DNA of 64,000 nucleotides from Oscheius onirici (lineage: Eukaryota > Nematoda > Chromadorea > Rhabditida > Rhabditidae), in contig OW051473.1 of the NCBI GenBank assembly GCA_932521025.1, positions 4,774,001 to 4,838,000 on the forward strand, given 5' to 3'. The position numbers were made by a program, and so were the translations under genes. The notes below the pieces were generated by a model. It was not told the DNA's origin, did not search any database, and was given only the letters and a program-made list of their open reading frames with translations. Below, piece after piece: positions 51,001 to 61,525 of this stretch. Numbering within the stretch: the first letter of the stretch is position 1; each line of letters starts with the position of its first letter.

Positions 51001-51394
51001 TGAAGGATTCGACAAGGGAGCCGACGAGCAGGGATGGGTTGTCAGTCGCGAACGTACCTTTGCCGATTCTACATTCGAGAGCCTTAGCCCTGTTGGAGGA
51101 TTCGTTTCTGGACGTGCTGCCAAGGAGCACATGGTCAAGTCGAAGCTGCCCAATGCGGTGCTAGGAAAGATTTGGAAGCTGGCCGACGTCGACCAGGATG
51201 GACAACTCGATGCTGACGAGTTCGCTCTTGCCAACTATCTCATCAACCTCAAGCTTGAAGGTAATTCGTTTTTGCTTTTGAATACAAACATTTGTTTCTC
51301 AGGTCACGAGTTGCCTGCCGAATTGCCGGCTCACTTGATTCCTCCCTCCAAGAGGGAGAAGGAAGCCGTCTACCCCAATCTAGACGAGGAGTAA
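45086..51394 (+). CDS. rme-1: EHD ATPase RME-1
   Basis: Dynamin-like EHD protein that tubulates membranes at recycling endosomes. The common part runs from 48923: [18 protein letters not shown], then the G/ATPase domain with P-loop [14 protein letters not shown] and NKSD, a helical region, and a C-terminal EH domain ([19 protein letters not shown]..., EF-hand loop [12 protein letters not shown]) ending AVYPNLDEE at 51394. Two alternative 5' routes both leave phase 1 and fit the exon at 48923: a short first exon, 45086-45229, beginning [11 protein letters not shown] (myristoylation-like), or a long acidic block, 45664-46731. A start at MFSWLGG inside the 48923 exon is also possible. A 15-nt microexon (50773-50787, YSTVW) may be included before the EH domain. 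Confidence 0.95.
45664..46731 (+). CDS. rme-1: Alternative acidic N-terminal exons of rme-1
   Basis: Segments 45664-46032, 46073-46495 and 46531-46731 join in frame (about 330 residues) and end AGA G, phase 1, as needed for the rme-1 exon at 48923. Just upstream, ACATTACAG at 45615 is a plausible spliced-leader site, followed by the first ATG ([14 protein letters not shown]). The composition is Glu/Asp/Ser/Thr/Pro-rich and apparently disordered, ending in a basic, Pro/Ser-rich stretch ([33 protein letters not shown]). No NPF motif or known domain is seen. Phase shows that it cannot follow the exon 45086-45229, so it is an alternative start. Confidence 0.65.
46732..48922 (+). other. Large rme-1 intron / internal promoter region
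   Basis: About 2.2 kb between the long-isoform exons and the first common exon. No credible exon was found; frames of up to 113 codons lack features. A dense CTC/GAG-rich segment around 48120-48250 precedes the common exon by about 700 bases and could serve transcripts that start at MFSWLGG. That is speculative. Confidence 0.4.
50773..50787 (+). other. rme-1: Candidate 15-nt microexon of rme-1
   Basis: TTTATTTAG precedes and GTGAGA follows the 15 bases TACAGCACAGTCTGG, which encode YSTVW. It is phase 0 on both sides, between the exons ending TPFGFGR and starting GEGFDKG. Inclusion keeps the frame just before the EH domain. Confidence 0.45.
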
Positions 51395-51701
51395 ATGTAC
51401 AATGTCGCCTCCGGTTGCCACCCAAACTGGGTTTCTTTGCTTTGGGTTCTATGCCTTGATTCATCTCGTGCGAGTGAATTTTTGTTTCGAAATTTTATGC
51501 AAGACGCATAATTGTGATATTTATTCTTCTTTGTAGCTTATAAACTCTTTCCTTGTGATACACACAAAAGTCCTCTTAGAGCAATTGTTTAGTATTTATA
51601 ATGTCATCTACCGTCTAATAAATTCACTTCTGCCACTTGTTGGAAAATCACTATTAGGACAATATCATCAAATGGTCTTGCCAGGAGCTTATACAGCAAC
51701 T

Positions 51702-51753
51702 AATGCCATCATGACCAACAATTCTCCGAAAAGCTACTTCAATGCGACCGATT
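51702..51753 (+). repeat. 52-bp direct repeat, copy 1
   Basis: The segment starting TAATGCCATCATGACC and ending CAATGCGACCGAT is identical to 52785-52836, without a mismatch over 52 bases. Flanking bases differ at once on both sides. This copy lies inside the frame ending RSAVFFD. Confidence 0.85.
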
Positions 51754-52784
51754 ATGTTCAAAAAGGCCGTAGTGCGGTATTCTTTGATTAAAGAGAACAC
51801 AAACAAAGATATTAAGAGCAGTTAGCATGTCGAAATACAAAATTTCTTCGCTTTTGTCTATCACAGGCGCCACAAAAGCCCCATATTTTGGGATAATTTC
51901 TCACAATGCAATTGCAACAAAATGTAAGTTTCTGATGCTAACGAGCTACTGTTCAAAGTGTAGTAAAGAAGTATACTGACAGTACTGATTTGAGGAAAAA
52001 TGGCAAAAAAGGATATTCACGACAGTTATCACAATATGATTCAACTCGTATCCTGCTATTAAAAGGATGTCCGTGTGTCTTGACGCATTTGCCTTCCCAT
52101 TAGAATATCTTTATTGTGTGTTGGTTGACTGCACCTCCGTTCTGATAACCACTGATTTCCCGCGCCAAAGTGATAACCTTTACGAGCGTCCTGGAACTTT
52201 TATGAACTCTGACTTCTCATTAGGACTTTGAGTAGCAAAGTTCACAAATCAGAGGATACGGTAGCAGTTTCTCTGCTATTTTCATCATGCAGACCAGACC
52301 AGATGCTGATAATTCAAATACGTCGATAGACTGTAGAAGAGACTAATCGAATTAACCGGGGATTCCCCAGGGTCTGATGCAACTCCAGAGAAGAGTTACA
52401 AGCTCTTCAAATGTGAAATATGTGATTCAGAACTGAAAGTATTAGCTCGTCTAATTTTGCTCATTGCTGATGTAAGAGCATATACACGTTGCGGCAAGAA
52501 TGCCGGTGTGAACCTCACGCCAATAATCCATTGTTAGCGTTTATTCCACAACCACAGTTATGATGCAATTTTTCTGTATGAACAGTAAGACAGTTCTTTG
52601 AGCGTAGACAATTACCAGTATCGAAAACCTTGTGAGTTGTTGGAAAACTTCAGAGATCAAATAAACGAAAACAAACTGAATATGCCTTCTTAATAGCATA
52701 CGAAACTGAGAGTGAACCCATTTCAATCAATCAGATGGAAAAAGAGCCTCACAATCTCAGGGTTGTCTCTCAACGTGATACTTA

Positions 52785-52836
52785 ATGCCATCATGACCAA
52801 CAATTCTCCGAAAAGCTACTTCAATGCGACCGATAA
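52785..52836 (+). repeat. 52-bp direct repeat, copy 2
   Basis: Exact second copy of 51702-51753, 1083 bases further right and in the same orientation. In this copy the reading frame runs into a stop after three codons (DKTR), so if the segment is an exon fragment this is the broken copy. Confidence 0.85.
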
Positions 52837-53560
52837 AACTAGGTAAGAAGATTTCCTACAGACAGCTGTCTATCTAGATAAAGGAACAAACTCGGCTACT
52901 GAAATTCTGATTCCAGAAACTTTGTCCTTTGAGTTTGACAAATCCTTGTTTGCATAGTGTGATTTCAATAAATAACCACCTGACACGCCATTTAAAGCTA
53001 TTTACTTTTCCTGAACTAATAAACAGCAGTTTATACGACTGTTTAACCAGCTTCAACGGCACAGAGTTGGCTACACTGGCGGTCTTAGTGCTTCTAGTCC
53101 TAGTTTCCTTAAGGGTATGAGTACACTCAAAATTCGTAGTAGAGATTTGCACGATCCGATCTTTGGTATCTTGATCTAAAAACAAAAGAGTTTGATTTTG
53201 GTTCTGGTGTCTTCTTTGTTTGCAAAACTTGGTACGAAGCATTAGCGGTTACTAGGCCAATCTCGTCTAAGCTGTCAGCTGTTTCATTTTGAATCACTTC
53301 TACCCACGTGTGCATTTGGCGTCTTGGCAGAAGGCTTTTCCCTTGGAACACTGAGGCTGATGCAATAGTCCTATGCCCGCAGTCAGGCCCCTCCCCTTCT
53401 GCCACATATATAAGTGTTGTCGACACTTCCCTCATCCATCATTGTACGGTTCAAAATCTCAATTGTCCATTATGGGCACTGACATTTTCCATTGTCTTTT
53501 CACTTTTTCTCTTTTTGGCCCCATCAGTAAATTTTTGGATTTCAGAAAGCACTAGGCACT

Positions 53561-54755
53561 ATGCATTATCATACCAAATCAAAGGAGCCCCATTTGTGGA
53601 TTTTTGGCTACGGATCACTAATTTGGAACCCCGGATTCGGATATGAGAAGTCTCACAAAGCCTACGCTCTAGGATTCGCTAGAAGAATGTACCAAGGGAA
53701 CACATACCATCGTGGAGACATCAGCTTGGTAAGTCTACACTTAGCGAAATTGCAGTTTTAGTACGAAAATCTCCAAAGACCAGGTTGACAGATAGCAGTC
53801 TGAGTTCGTTTTTCCAGCCTCTTTTCGTATAGTTGTTGCCAGCAGCTGTTTTCGGGCTTTATCTCCTCCAGTGTTGATTATTCCCAGGGGCTCCCCTTGT
53901 TCCCAGGCACTCTACTTGCTTTTCGGAGTATAATGGCCTATTTTGAGGAAAAATAAGCAACAAACATAAATAATAGTAATCTCTTCTTTGGTCTCTTCAA
54001 CTTTGGACTGTCTGACGTGGGGTATAGTCAGTTCGGGAACTTCGCGCACCTTCGCTGAGATATGAATCAGCTGCGATAAACAGGCGATTTTCTCTTCAGC
54101 CAATATGAGTAAGGTCCTGTGCTTAGTGCATTTTCAAGTGCGCCTTTCGATCAGCTTCATCTCACCACGTGCTCCGCATGCGCTCCTAACTAATGGGCCA
54201 TATGCTTCCTCCGAGAAATACCAAAAAGCCTCAGTAATTTTCAGCCTGGACGTGTCGCTACCTTGATAGAACACCCAACGTCTGCAACTAATGGAATTGT
54301 CTTCCGAGTCAGCGGAGAAAATAACATAATAAAGGCGGTGTCACACCTGAAAGAGCGTGAGGTAAATTTTCATCAGAACACGGTTTTTGACAGCTACTTT
54401 CCAGCTCGACAACGGCTATGAATTCATTTGGGTCACCGTTCAAGTCGTTCTCGACAATGGCACTGTCTCGAAAGTTCGTGCATTGACCTGCATTGCCACC
54501 GAACGCAACGAGTTTTATCTGGGACCTGATCCGCTGGAGAAGATGGCCGAAGAAATCTGCATTGCCAAGGGATATGCAGGACCTAATGTCGAGTGAGTGG
54601 CATACAAAAAAGACTGAACTTTATTGCGTCTTTTCAGTTACGTCTTGAAACTTGCGGAAAACGTCAGAACACTTTTCCCGAAAGACGAAGACGACCATCT
54701 CTTTCAACTGGAAATTCACATTCGCAGCATTCAAACCCTGATGCTCTCCAGATGA
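53561..54755 (+). CDS. ChaC-type gamma-glutamylcyclotransferase
   Basis: Glutathione-specific gamma-glutamylcyclotransferase of the ChaC2 type: it splits cytosolic glutathione into 5-oxoproline and Cys-Gly. Four coding exons: 53561-53728, 54245-54361, 54405-54592, 54638-54755. The start MHYHTKSKEPHLWIFGYGSLIW contains the substrate-binding YGSL. It continues RRMYQGNTYHRGD, PGRVATLIEH, the LKERELDNGYE segment with the expected catalytic Glu, YLGPDPLEKMAEEI, NVEYVLKLAENVRTLFP and DDHLFQLEIHIRSIQ. At about 197 residues it has full family length. The first intron is unusually long (516 nt) for this window. Confidence 0.93.
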
Positions 54756-55012
54756 AAATTTGACTGTTATGGCCCTTTTTCCATTGTACATTGCCCACAC
54801 TTCTCACATCAAGCATTAACATTCAAGACGGTTACTTTAGGTATGAACTGCCTTTGCCTTTTTCTATGTGCTTTCATTTCAGTTTCCTTTCCCAAATTTA
54901 TACCCCTACGTGTACAAACTATGTATTTTTTATTTTAGAAGACGAAGTAGCGATTCAATGAATCTTTTCAAGTCTCAAAACAATTGTTTGTTCTATTTTC
55001 GACGTTGACAAC

Positions 55013-55269
55013 ATGTGGAATAACGTCAAGTTGATTCCTGATAACAAGCGGGATTACGTACTACGAACCTGTTTCACGGGAACTAATGTGATTATTTGTT
55101 TTGTGTCAGCTGCGGCCACCGGCGTCTGGGTCCTTTCCCTTCACAAAGGTCAATGCATGATGAGTCACGTGAGCGGCGAAAAACACGAAAACATAAAAAT
55201 AACATTTACCTAATCTTTTAGACTAAAAAAAACTTGGCCGGCAGAAGGCAGTTTGAGGGAGTAAAGTGA
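55013..55269 (+). CDS. Small single-pass membrane protein
   Basis: Two exons, 55013-55168 and 55222-55269, join in phase 0 across a GTGAGC...CTTTTAG intron to give about 67 residues. MWNNVKLIPDNKRDYVLR leads into one hydrophobic segment (GTNVIICFVSAAATGVWVLSL), then a basic tail (TKKNLAGRRQFEGVK). Codon use and clean splice sites favour a real gene, but the product is unrecognised. It follows the ChaC gene by about 260 bases on the same strand and converges with the next gene. Small mitochondrial or ER membrane proteins have this shape; nothing more can be said. Confidence 0.45.
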
Positions 55270-55371
55270 ATACAACGGGATTCATTTGATTATGCGTTTG
55301 ATTTGAAATCCTTTTAAGTTTGAAAGAACGCTTCGTAGTACAGATAATGATTAGTCTGCAAACGCACAGGC

Positions 55372-56418
55372 TCAGGATTCGATCTCCCTCCAATGGAGAC
55401 AAATATTGAAGCCGTTGACTTTAAACACGGTGTGAAGCTTAGGATCTTCGATGATTCCACCAAGCTCGATTTGATTTTGTGATCTGATGTCGTGCTTTTG
55501 CATTGCGATAAGCCGAATTTTCTTCACACAAATCAAGCAGTGTCTATCAGTATAGCAATAGTTCTGAAACAGTGCTTAATCCAGCAATTTCAATAAGCCT
55601 ACTCTCATGAAGTTAAGAATTCCAGCTCCTGTAACTGTGGCGTCCGTCATCACAATCATGCTCAAACTCCGTCGAAGCTTCAAGATTAACTCCAAAACTG
55701 CATCAACATCCTCAAGAGCGTCTCCGTAAAACCAAAGGCTGAAGAAAACCATTAAAATTGGCATAAATACCGTCTGACCTGTAAAGTTTGCTCTTTAGCA
55801 TAAAGCGTTCAAGAACATCAATAGGACACGGGCAGGTAATGTGAAGGAACTTTAAACCTAGAATGTTGCCAATAATTTCTTCTCCAAGATCATGGCTAGG
55901 AATCTGTTCAAGAGTGAGCTGAAAATTTGAAATGTCTACCAAGTATCAACGGCATACCATGTGAGCGCTTCTACTGATAGTCTTTAGCACGTCCATTGCT
56001 GCGCTATTTACCTCGTTCAGCTTCAGGATTACTGCAGACGGCGTTATGAAGAGCAGAAAAGGGAGAATTTGGTCAGTTTCTTCTACAGAAAAGCTCTTCG
56101 ATGGACCACGATTGTGTAGATCTTTTGATAAAGAGATCGTAATGATGTTGTTTTTGCGCACAGACTGTAGCGTAATCGCAGGGGTTTTCACTCTGAAATT
56201 GTGAATATATAAGAGAAAAAATTAATACCTACTGTTTGAACTATATTATGAAGAGCTTTTGGAGTCAAATCCTGGCAAACTTTTAAAGCAACGTGCGCTG
56301 GTATCTTAGAGAGAACAAAATTGTCTAAACAATACTTTATTAAAAACTTCAAAACAAGCTCACCTATGGCTCTATTTTCTGATGAGGAAGGGTCAGCTGT
56401 TGGCGCTGAATTTTCTTC
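55372..56418 (-). CDS. Unrecognised protein with possible F-box-like segment
   Basis: A chain of minus-strand exons with good splice sites. The rightmost one I can support begins at 56418 (EENSAPTADPSSSENRAI), spliced to DNFVLSKIPAHVALKVCQDLTPKALHNIV, which resembles an F-box in spacing. Then come TLQSVRKNNIITISLSKDLHNRG..., LTLEQIPSHDLGEEIIGNILGLKFLHIT..., LWFYGDALEDVDAVLELILKLRRS and a last exon ending ICLHWREIES at 55372. The leucine spacing recalls nematode F-box/FTH (DUF38) proteins, but no diagnostic motif is certain. No ATG lies in the 56418 exon, so the start must be further right; MKNVKNIIREN at about 56605 is near but does not join in phase. Confidence 0.6.
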
Positions 56419-56914
56419 CTAAACCTTTTGTACTTGTACATAAATCGAAATTGACCATCGTGAATGAAGTAGGCGCACCTAAAGTTAATAATTTGAATCG
56501 GCGGTTGTGATGAAATTCCCGTATTAGTAGTGGAGCACGTTTACCTCTAATTCCAGTTTTGTAATTACCTTTGTTTTCTCGTATTATGTTTTTTACATTT
56601 TTCATTGCTATATTTTATATGTCGCTAATAAAAATACTGATTCGATAAAAGTGGATGTCGTGAAAGAATAAATTGCAGTCAGATAAATGAAAAAAATCTA
56701 CTGGATCTGAAAAACGCGTTCCAACGCATCAAAATGTACAAAAATAGTAATACAAAGTCACTACTCTGACATAGATTTATAGAAACATGGTGGACATAGC
56801 CAAATGAATAATATTGGGCCAAAAATGGGTCTACAAAGACTTTTCAAAGTCCGAACATATCCTCGAAACATAGCATATTTGTTCGTTCCAAACATGTGTC
56901 TATTATATCGATAG

Positions 56915-57165
56915 TTTTTTTGTTTATTCGGTATTCAAGTTAGTTTACCTGACCGAGATCACAATCGAAGAGTAGAGGGTTCTTGGCGTGATGGTGAGCG
57001 CGTTGAATGTTCAGGGTTGCTCAAGCTACGGGATCCGCTGGACAGGTTAGGCTGGCGAGAGATGCCAGGGTAGACTACCTTCGTGTACTACCACCCGGGA
57101 TTGAACTTGCGATCGCTTTCTTCATAGACTGTCATCCTATCCACTTGACTATCCGGGCCCCCTAG
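56915..57165 (-). mobile_element. tRNA-derived SINE-like element
   Basis: On the minus strand the sequence starts near 57165 with GGCCCGGATAGTCAAGTGGATAGG, an A-box-like tRNA start. It continues through an anticodon-arm-like ACAGTCTATGAAGAAAGC and contains the B-box-like AAGTTCAATCCCGG. The T-stem and acceptor stem do not pair, so it is not a working tRNA gene. About 170 bases of unrelated body follow and end near 56917 in an A-rich tail (AATAAACAAAAAAAC). Internal pol III boxes, body and A-rich tail together are the SINE layout. I could not find a target-site duplication, so the ends are approximate. Confidence 0.5.
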
Positions 57166-57179
57166 GTAAAACGAGTTTC

Positions 57180-58156
57180 TTGTACTTCAATTTGACTTCT
57201 CGTTTCAGAAACAGAAAGCTACGTTACAGGTGAGCCTTCCAGTATCTCGCTCTTTATGTTCTTTTACCTTGTATCAGTCGATAACACAGTCAACCTGCAG
57301 AACTTCCGTTTGAGTACAATTTTTAGGGTTGTCGAATGAATAAGGTTTTTATTATTATACGCTTCTGTCGTTGAGTACGCAGCCACTGGGACTGACAGCT
57401 GCACAGCAATGAATACGAAAACCGAATTGTACTTCAGCTTATATAAGACTCGGTCATATAAAAACATATCTTTGAAACTTATTCGTCTGTACCTTCAAAA
57501 AATATTTGAAGCCTTTGAAAAATGCTTGTTTTTTTCTGTAAACTGTTTCTCACAAAGTTGCCGTTGTTCCAAGTTTGTTAAATACAAATAAAAGTTTAAT
57601 AAACGCATTGTCTAGAACTCGTGTATTTGCATAAAGCGAATCGTTTGCAAAATTTTCGTGTCGTTGCTTTACGAATTATTAGCTTCATGTTTCGAGTATA
57701 GGTCGTTTGTGGGGCGCAGATTGCGTTACTGCCAACCCAATCTTCGCGCCTCAAATAATCCGCCACCGGTCATCCGCAACCGTCCGCAAGGAAAATGTTT
57801 TCCCGGACTGCCGCACATTCAAGCTCAAGCCGTGTCTACACACTTTTTGTTGAACTTCCGCGAAGTAAATAGTAAAAGCGTGCTTGGAGCTGTCAGCTGA
57901 ACCTCATTGTACGCGTACAAACAACTTCTGCTGCCTCCCGTTGTTCATTGCGTTTTTCTGTTTATTTTGTGCCGCTTCCTGGCGGTCGACTATTTTCATC
58001 TACTTCCGATCACAGCTGACTTCAGTCGATCTGTTTTTATCAAAAAGACACTCTTCTCCATATTTATTACCTTCATTGCTCATATTGCTCAAAGCTAATC
58101 CGTTGTCGCCTTTTACCACCCTATAGACGCCCTAAACGGCTTTCCGATTTTCAGCC
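57180..58156. other. Intergenic region before the CUB gene
   Basis: Short frames on both strands (up to 80 codons) without domains or splice support. Probably promoter and leader of the CUB-domain gene, whose start is preceded by CCGATTTTCAG. Confidence 0.4.
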
Positions 58157-58981
58157 ATGTCCTGGTTGCTTCTCACGGCAACCTTTTTAGCGGCTTTGCA
58201 ACCAGGTAACAGAGACAGTTCTTGCTTTTTACTTAAAAAAAGTTTATTCTCGTTGTGAATGTATGGAGAAGATAATTTTGCTCAATGATGACGAAGATAC
58301 TTTCCGTCTCGTCAAAACTCCAGATTATCCAAGGTGATTGCCAATGAGGATGTAACGGAAATTTGGTCAGAAACTATTGTCCCGGCTTGAACTGTACTTG
58401 GCGTGTCGTCTCACAAGGCAACGATTCAAAGGTTTTCTTAATTTCTTACAAAGTATATCTTTCCCAGATATACTTCTACGCCGACAAAATTGATCTTCGA
58501 GATGGCAAAGACTTTATAGAGTTCTATGATCAAACTTTTCTGAAGGTCCCTGAGAATGCCAGTCACACGTAAAGCTATTGTTTTTAAATTTAGCGTTTGT
58601 TTAGATGCACAGGCTCTGGACATTCTTGCTCGTATTCGACTTTGAGCAAAATTATGACTATCAGGTAGTGACAAGTGCCTATAGCTGAACTGGTCTTCAG
58701 ATTCATTTCCGGATCCGGAGATGTCGACAACGTTGGCTTCAATGGAATTGTTGCTGGTTACGACAAGAACTTCCAAGGTTTGTAAGAAGATGATCTAGAG
58801 TACTGTTTGATCAGAACTTCGTAACAAGGTTCTACGTTATGCGAGCATTCCCGCGGTGATTATTCTTGTGATAGCAGTGTTTGTCGCCTTCTTCTGCTGC
58901 TATAAGAAGAGACGCCTGCACAACTCCCAGTATACTCAAGCACCCACCTTTGACAAGATCAATTCAGATAGCTTAGAATAA
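58157..58981 (+). CDS. CUB-domain type I membrane protein
   Basis: The signal peptide MSWLLLTATFLAALQ begins two bases after a TTTTCAG acceptor. It is followed by one CUB-like extracellular domain: FRLVKTPDYPR, NYCPGLNCTWRVV, IYFYADKIDLRDGKDFIEFYD, CTGSGHSCSYSTL and FISGSGDVDNVGFNGIVAGYD. A transmembrane helix follows (AVIILVIAVFVAFFCCY), then a 25-residue basic tail (KKRRLHNSQYTQAPTFDK) ending at 58981. Seen: hydrophobic ends, paired cysteines and CUB-type spacing. The acceptor of the second exon (AAAAAAAG) is weak, so residues 17-22 are uncertain. The total of about 220 residues is short for a receptor; the binding partner is unknown. Confidence 0.75.
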
Positions 58982-59099
58982 AAGATTTATTAAAACTCGA
59001 TCAGATTCTGAGATCAGAAATAAAGAAAAATATGATAAGTAGAGCTGAACACGTACGAACTTTAAAAACAATTTGAATGAACCAATGTACACGTGGTCT

Positions 59100-61525
59100 T
59101 TAAACGGTCAACTCTTGGCTAAGAGTTGAAGTGGCGTCCTTCACTGAACGTGGAGAGAAGAACTCGGTTACGTTCATCATTTCGTCCAACTTTTTCATCC
59201 GATTTCCAAAAACCTGAACTGACTTGTTGAATTGCTCTAGCCGGAAACTAACCGTTTCTTTGGTGAGAGGAGCGTCGGAAATGCTAAACATTTTCACGTC
59301 ACCTTCTTTTGGAATTTCTTCCCATTTTGGAAGAACGCCGTTGTTGTTGGGATCTCTGAGTTAAAGTAATAAAACGGAGAACAGTTTGAAGCTTACCCAG
59401 TCAGAATGAAATCAGCAAACCATCTCGCTGTGTTTTCACTGACAATACGATCGGTTTTGTCCATTGAACGAGGAGCATTAAAGTAATTGCAATCGAATAG
59501 ATAGATGATTTCAGAAGAATGGGTTCCTGCTGCAAATTCTACAGTGTTTGAAGAGCTAAAATTGATTTACCCATGAATGGAATCATGATGGCAAGCCAGC
59601 CCCACATCCGACGACTGGTATAGTCGAAACTGTAAGCATAGCAAGGTTGCTTGTGTTTTTGGCTATGGTTCATGTATTTCCAACAGGCGTAATTGGAAAA
59701 GATATCGGATAACAGCTGAAAATTTAATCATTTGAATCTTTTGGGAAAAACTACCTCAACGTAAATTCGCTTAGTTTCACTTGATGAATGGTTCGAACTT
59801 TCCAAGCCGTATAAAATATCCAGAACTGCTTTCACTTCCTTCTCTGAATAGTTGCCTCTCTTAGCCAACATCCTTTGAGCTTTCTCTATTGCCTTTCCAT
59901 TGCACGGCATTGTTCCAATTGCCACTAAACGACCGTTTTTTTAAAATTTATGGCTTTACTCACTGAACAGGAGGGCTTCATGTTGACCAACACCCACAAT
60001 TGAGGGAACTTCCGGCGCTTCCTCGCGTAGGCGTTTTATGGGATACGGGAGAAAGTCACCGTCGATGACAGGAGCGAGCGGAAGTCGTCCTTCGTTAAAG
60101 AAAACCTTGTTACCGATCATATGGGTACCAAACCTTAAGAAGAGTTTTGCTAATTAAACGCAGATAATCTTACTTGCTGGCAGGAATAGATCTCAAAAAG
60201 TCGACCATGTCCTGATGTTTTTCTAACATCGAAGAGTAGCCTTCTGGTCGTTCTTTCCAACCAAGCTTGAATGCTTTCTTCATACAGTAATCTCTGATAT
60301 CTTCAGTCTTTGTTGTAGCCCAATGGCAGAAAGAATTTCCTCCCAGTACGATCTTTTGTTTGTACATTCCTATAACATCATTACTACTAACCAATCTTTC
60401 CTTATTACCTCTTGTATAAGGAGACATGGACAGGAGATCTGTAGAAACAGCTCCAGCACTCTGACCTCCAATTGTGATTTGGTCAGTGTCACCTCCAAAA
60501 GCTGAGATGTTTCCTTTTGTCCATTTCAATGCCTCCAGTTGATCCCACAATCCAAAATTGCCCTTAGCTGCACCGTCTCCCGTGCATAAGAACCCCAAAT
60601 AGCCCAGACGGTATTGGATTGTCACGACGATCATTCCTTTTGATACCAGCAGTCTAGAAAATGTGGTTCATGCTCGATTGTGTCTTTGGCGTTTGGGAAA
60701 CACTCTTTGTCATCAATTTCGTCACATTTGGCGATATGACCGATAGGGTTGAAAAGTGCGGCAAAAAGGCTAGCAACTGACCTTGTGACGTTTTTTGGCG
60801 TGTAGCGCACTGCAGAATCGAGCATCCAACCACCTCCATGGATATAGAAAAAGACCGGATACTTCTAAAAGTACTTTTAACAACGAAAATTTTTGTGCAG
60901 TTACTTTTCCTGGCTCAATAGCCGGAGCAAAGACGTTCAAATAGAGACAGTCTTCACTTTGAGGAACGGTCAGTGTGAATTTGTCCCAGAATTGGTCCCG
61001 TTGGACGCTTCTTGGCCCAAACTTGGCACATTGTCGAACACCTGTCCATGGCTCAGGCGGTTCAGGTTTCTGAAAGCGAAAACAGTCTGTTCAATGATTA
61101 AATTCATCGACAACATTTGTCTTGCTACCCATTAATTTTGGGCGTAAAATAGAGATCATGCTACTTTTCTCGGACAGATATCTTTCGTAACGTTAGCCTG
61201 CAAAACTGAGAAGCAAGGTCATCGACTCTTCTCATCGCAGTGGTCAGAATAACATCAGCTTCTTACGACCTCTCTTGCTAACTTGTCCACTTACCCGGAA
61301 ACGAAGGTTGCCCACAGGAGGTTTAGCGTACGGGATTCCGAGGAAACAGTGGGATTCAAAGTTGTTAACTACCGTCTTCCGTCCCTCCAAAATACCGGCC
61401 TTTGTGGTAACCTAGAAACAAAAGTTGTTGACAGTTTTACTTGCTAGACCTACCCGAACAGAACATTCGTCGCCAACTTTGCTATTGCGTTTTAGTAGAT
61501 GGGTTTGGGATAAGCAGGAGCCCAT
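59100..61525 (-). CDS. Type-B carboxylesterase with N-myristoylation-like start
   Basis: Alpha/beta-hydrolase of the carboxylesterase/cholinesterase family. The start MGSCLSQTHLLKR follows a CACTTTTAG acceptor and matches an N-myristoylation signal (MGxxxS) with an adjacent Cys, rather than a signal peptide. In order: FLGIPYAKPPVGNLRF, SEDCLYLNVFAP, oxyanion hole YIHGGGW, nucleophile motif TIGGQSAGA, acid region VGVGQHEALLF and histidine motif GTHSSEIIYLF. The C-terminus ends STLSQELTV at 59100. All three triad positions are filled, so it is probably active. One intron near 60660-60790 is longer than the rest. Substrate unknown; C. elegans has many related esterases. Confidence 0.92.

Larger units (their letters stand above)
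51395..53560. other. Intergenic interval with duplicated 52-bp segment
   Basis: The left part is the rme-1 3' UTR. A 78-codon plus frame at 51555-51791 ends in a peptide that looks protein-like (LPGAYTATNAIMTNN, ...YVQKGRSAVFFD) but has no clear start, partner exon or known family. The rest holds no supported gene; the 122-codon minus frame at 52874-53242 has no features. Confidence 0.4.

Noticed and set aside
52874..53242. 122-codon minus-strand frame
   Set aside because: Lys/Thr/Gln-rich without features; no splice or start context.
57090..57162. Functional tRNA gene on the minus strand
   Set aside because: A- and B-box-like sequences are present, but T-stem and acceptor stem do not pair; treated as SINE-derived.
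58459..58473. 15-nt GTATAT...CCCAG intron in the CUB gene
   Set aside because: Too short to splice, and the frame reads through it cleanly.
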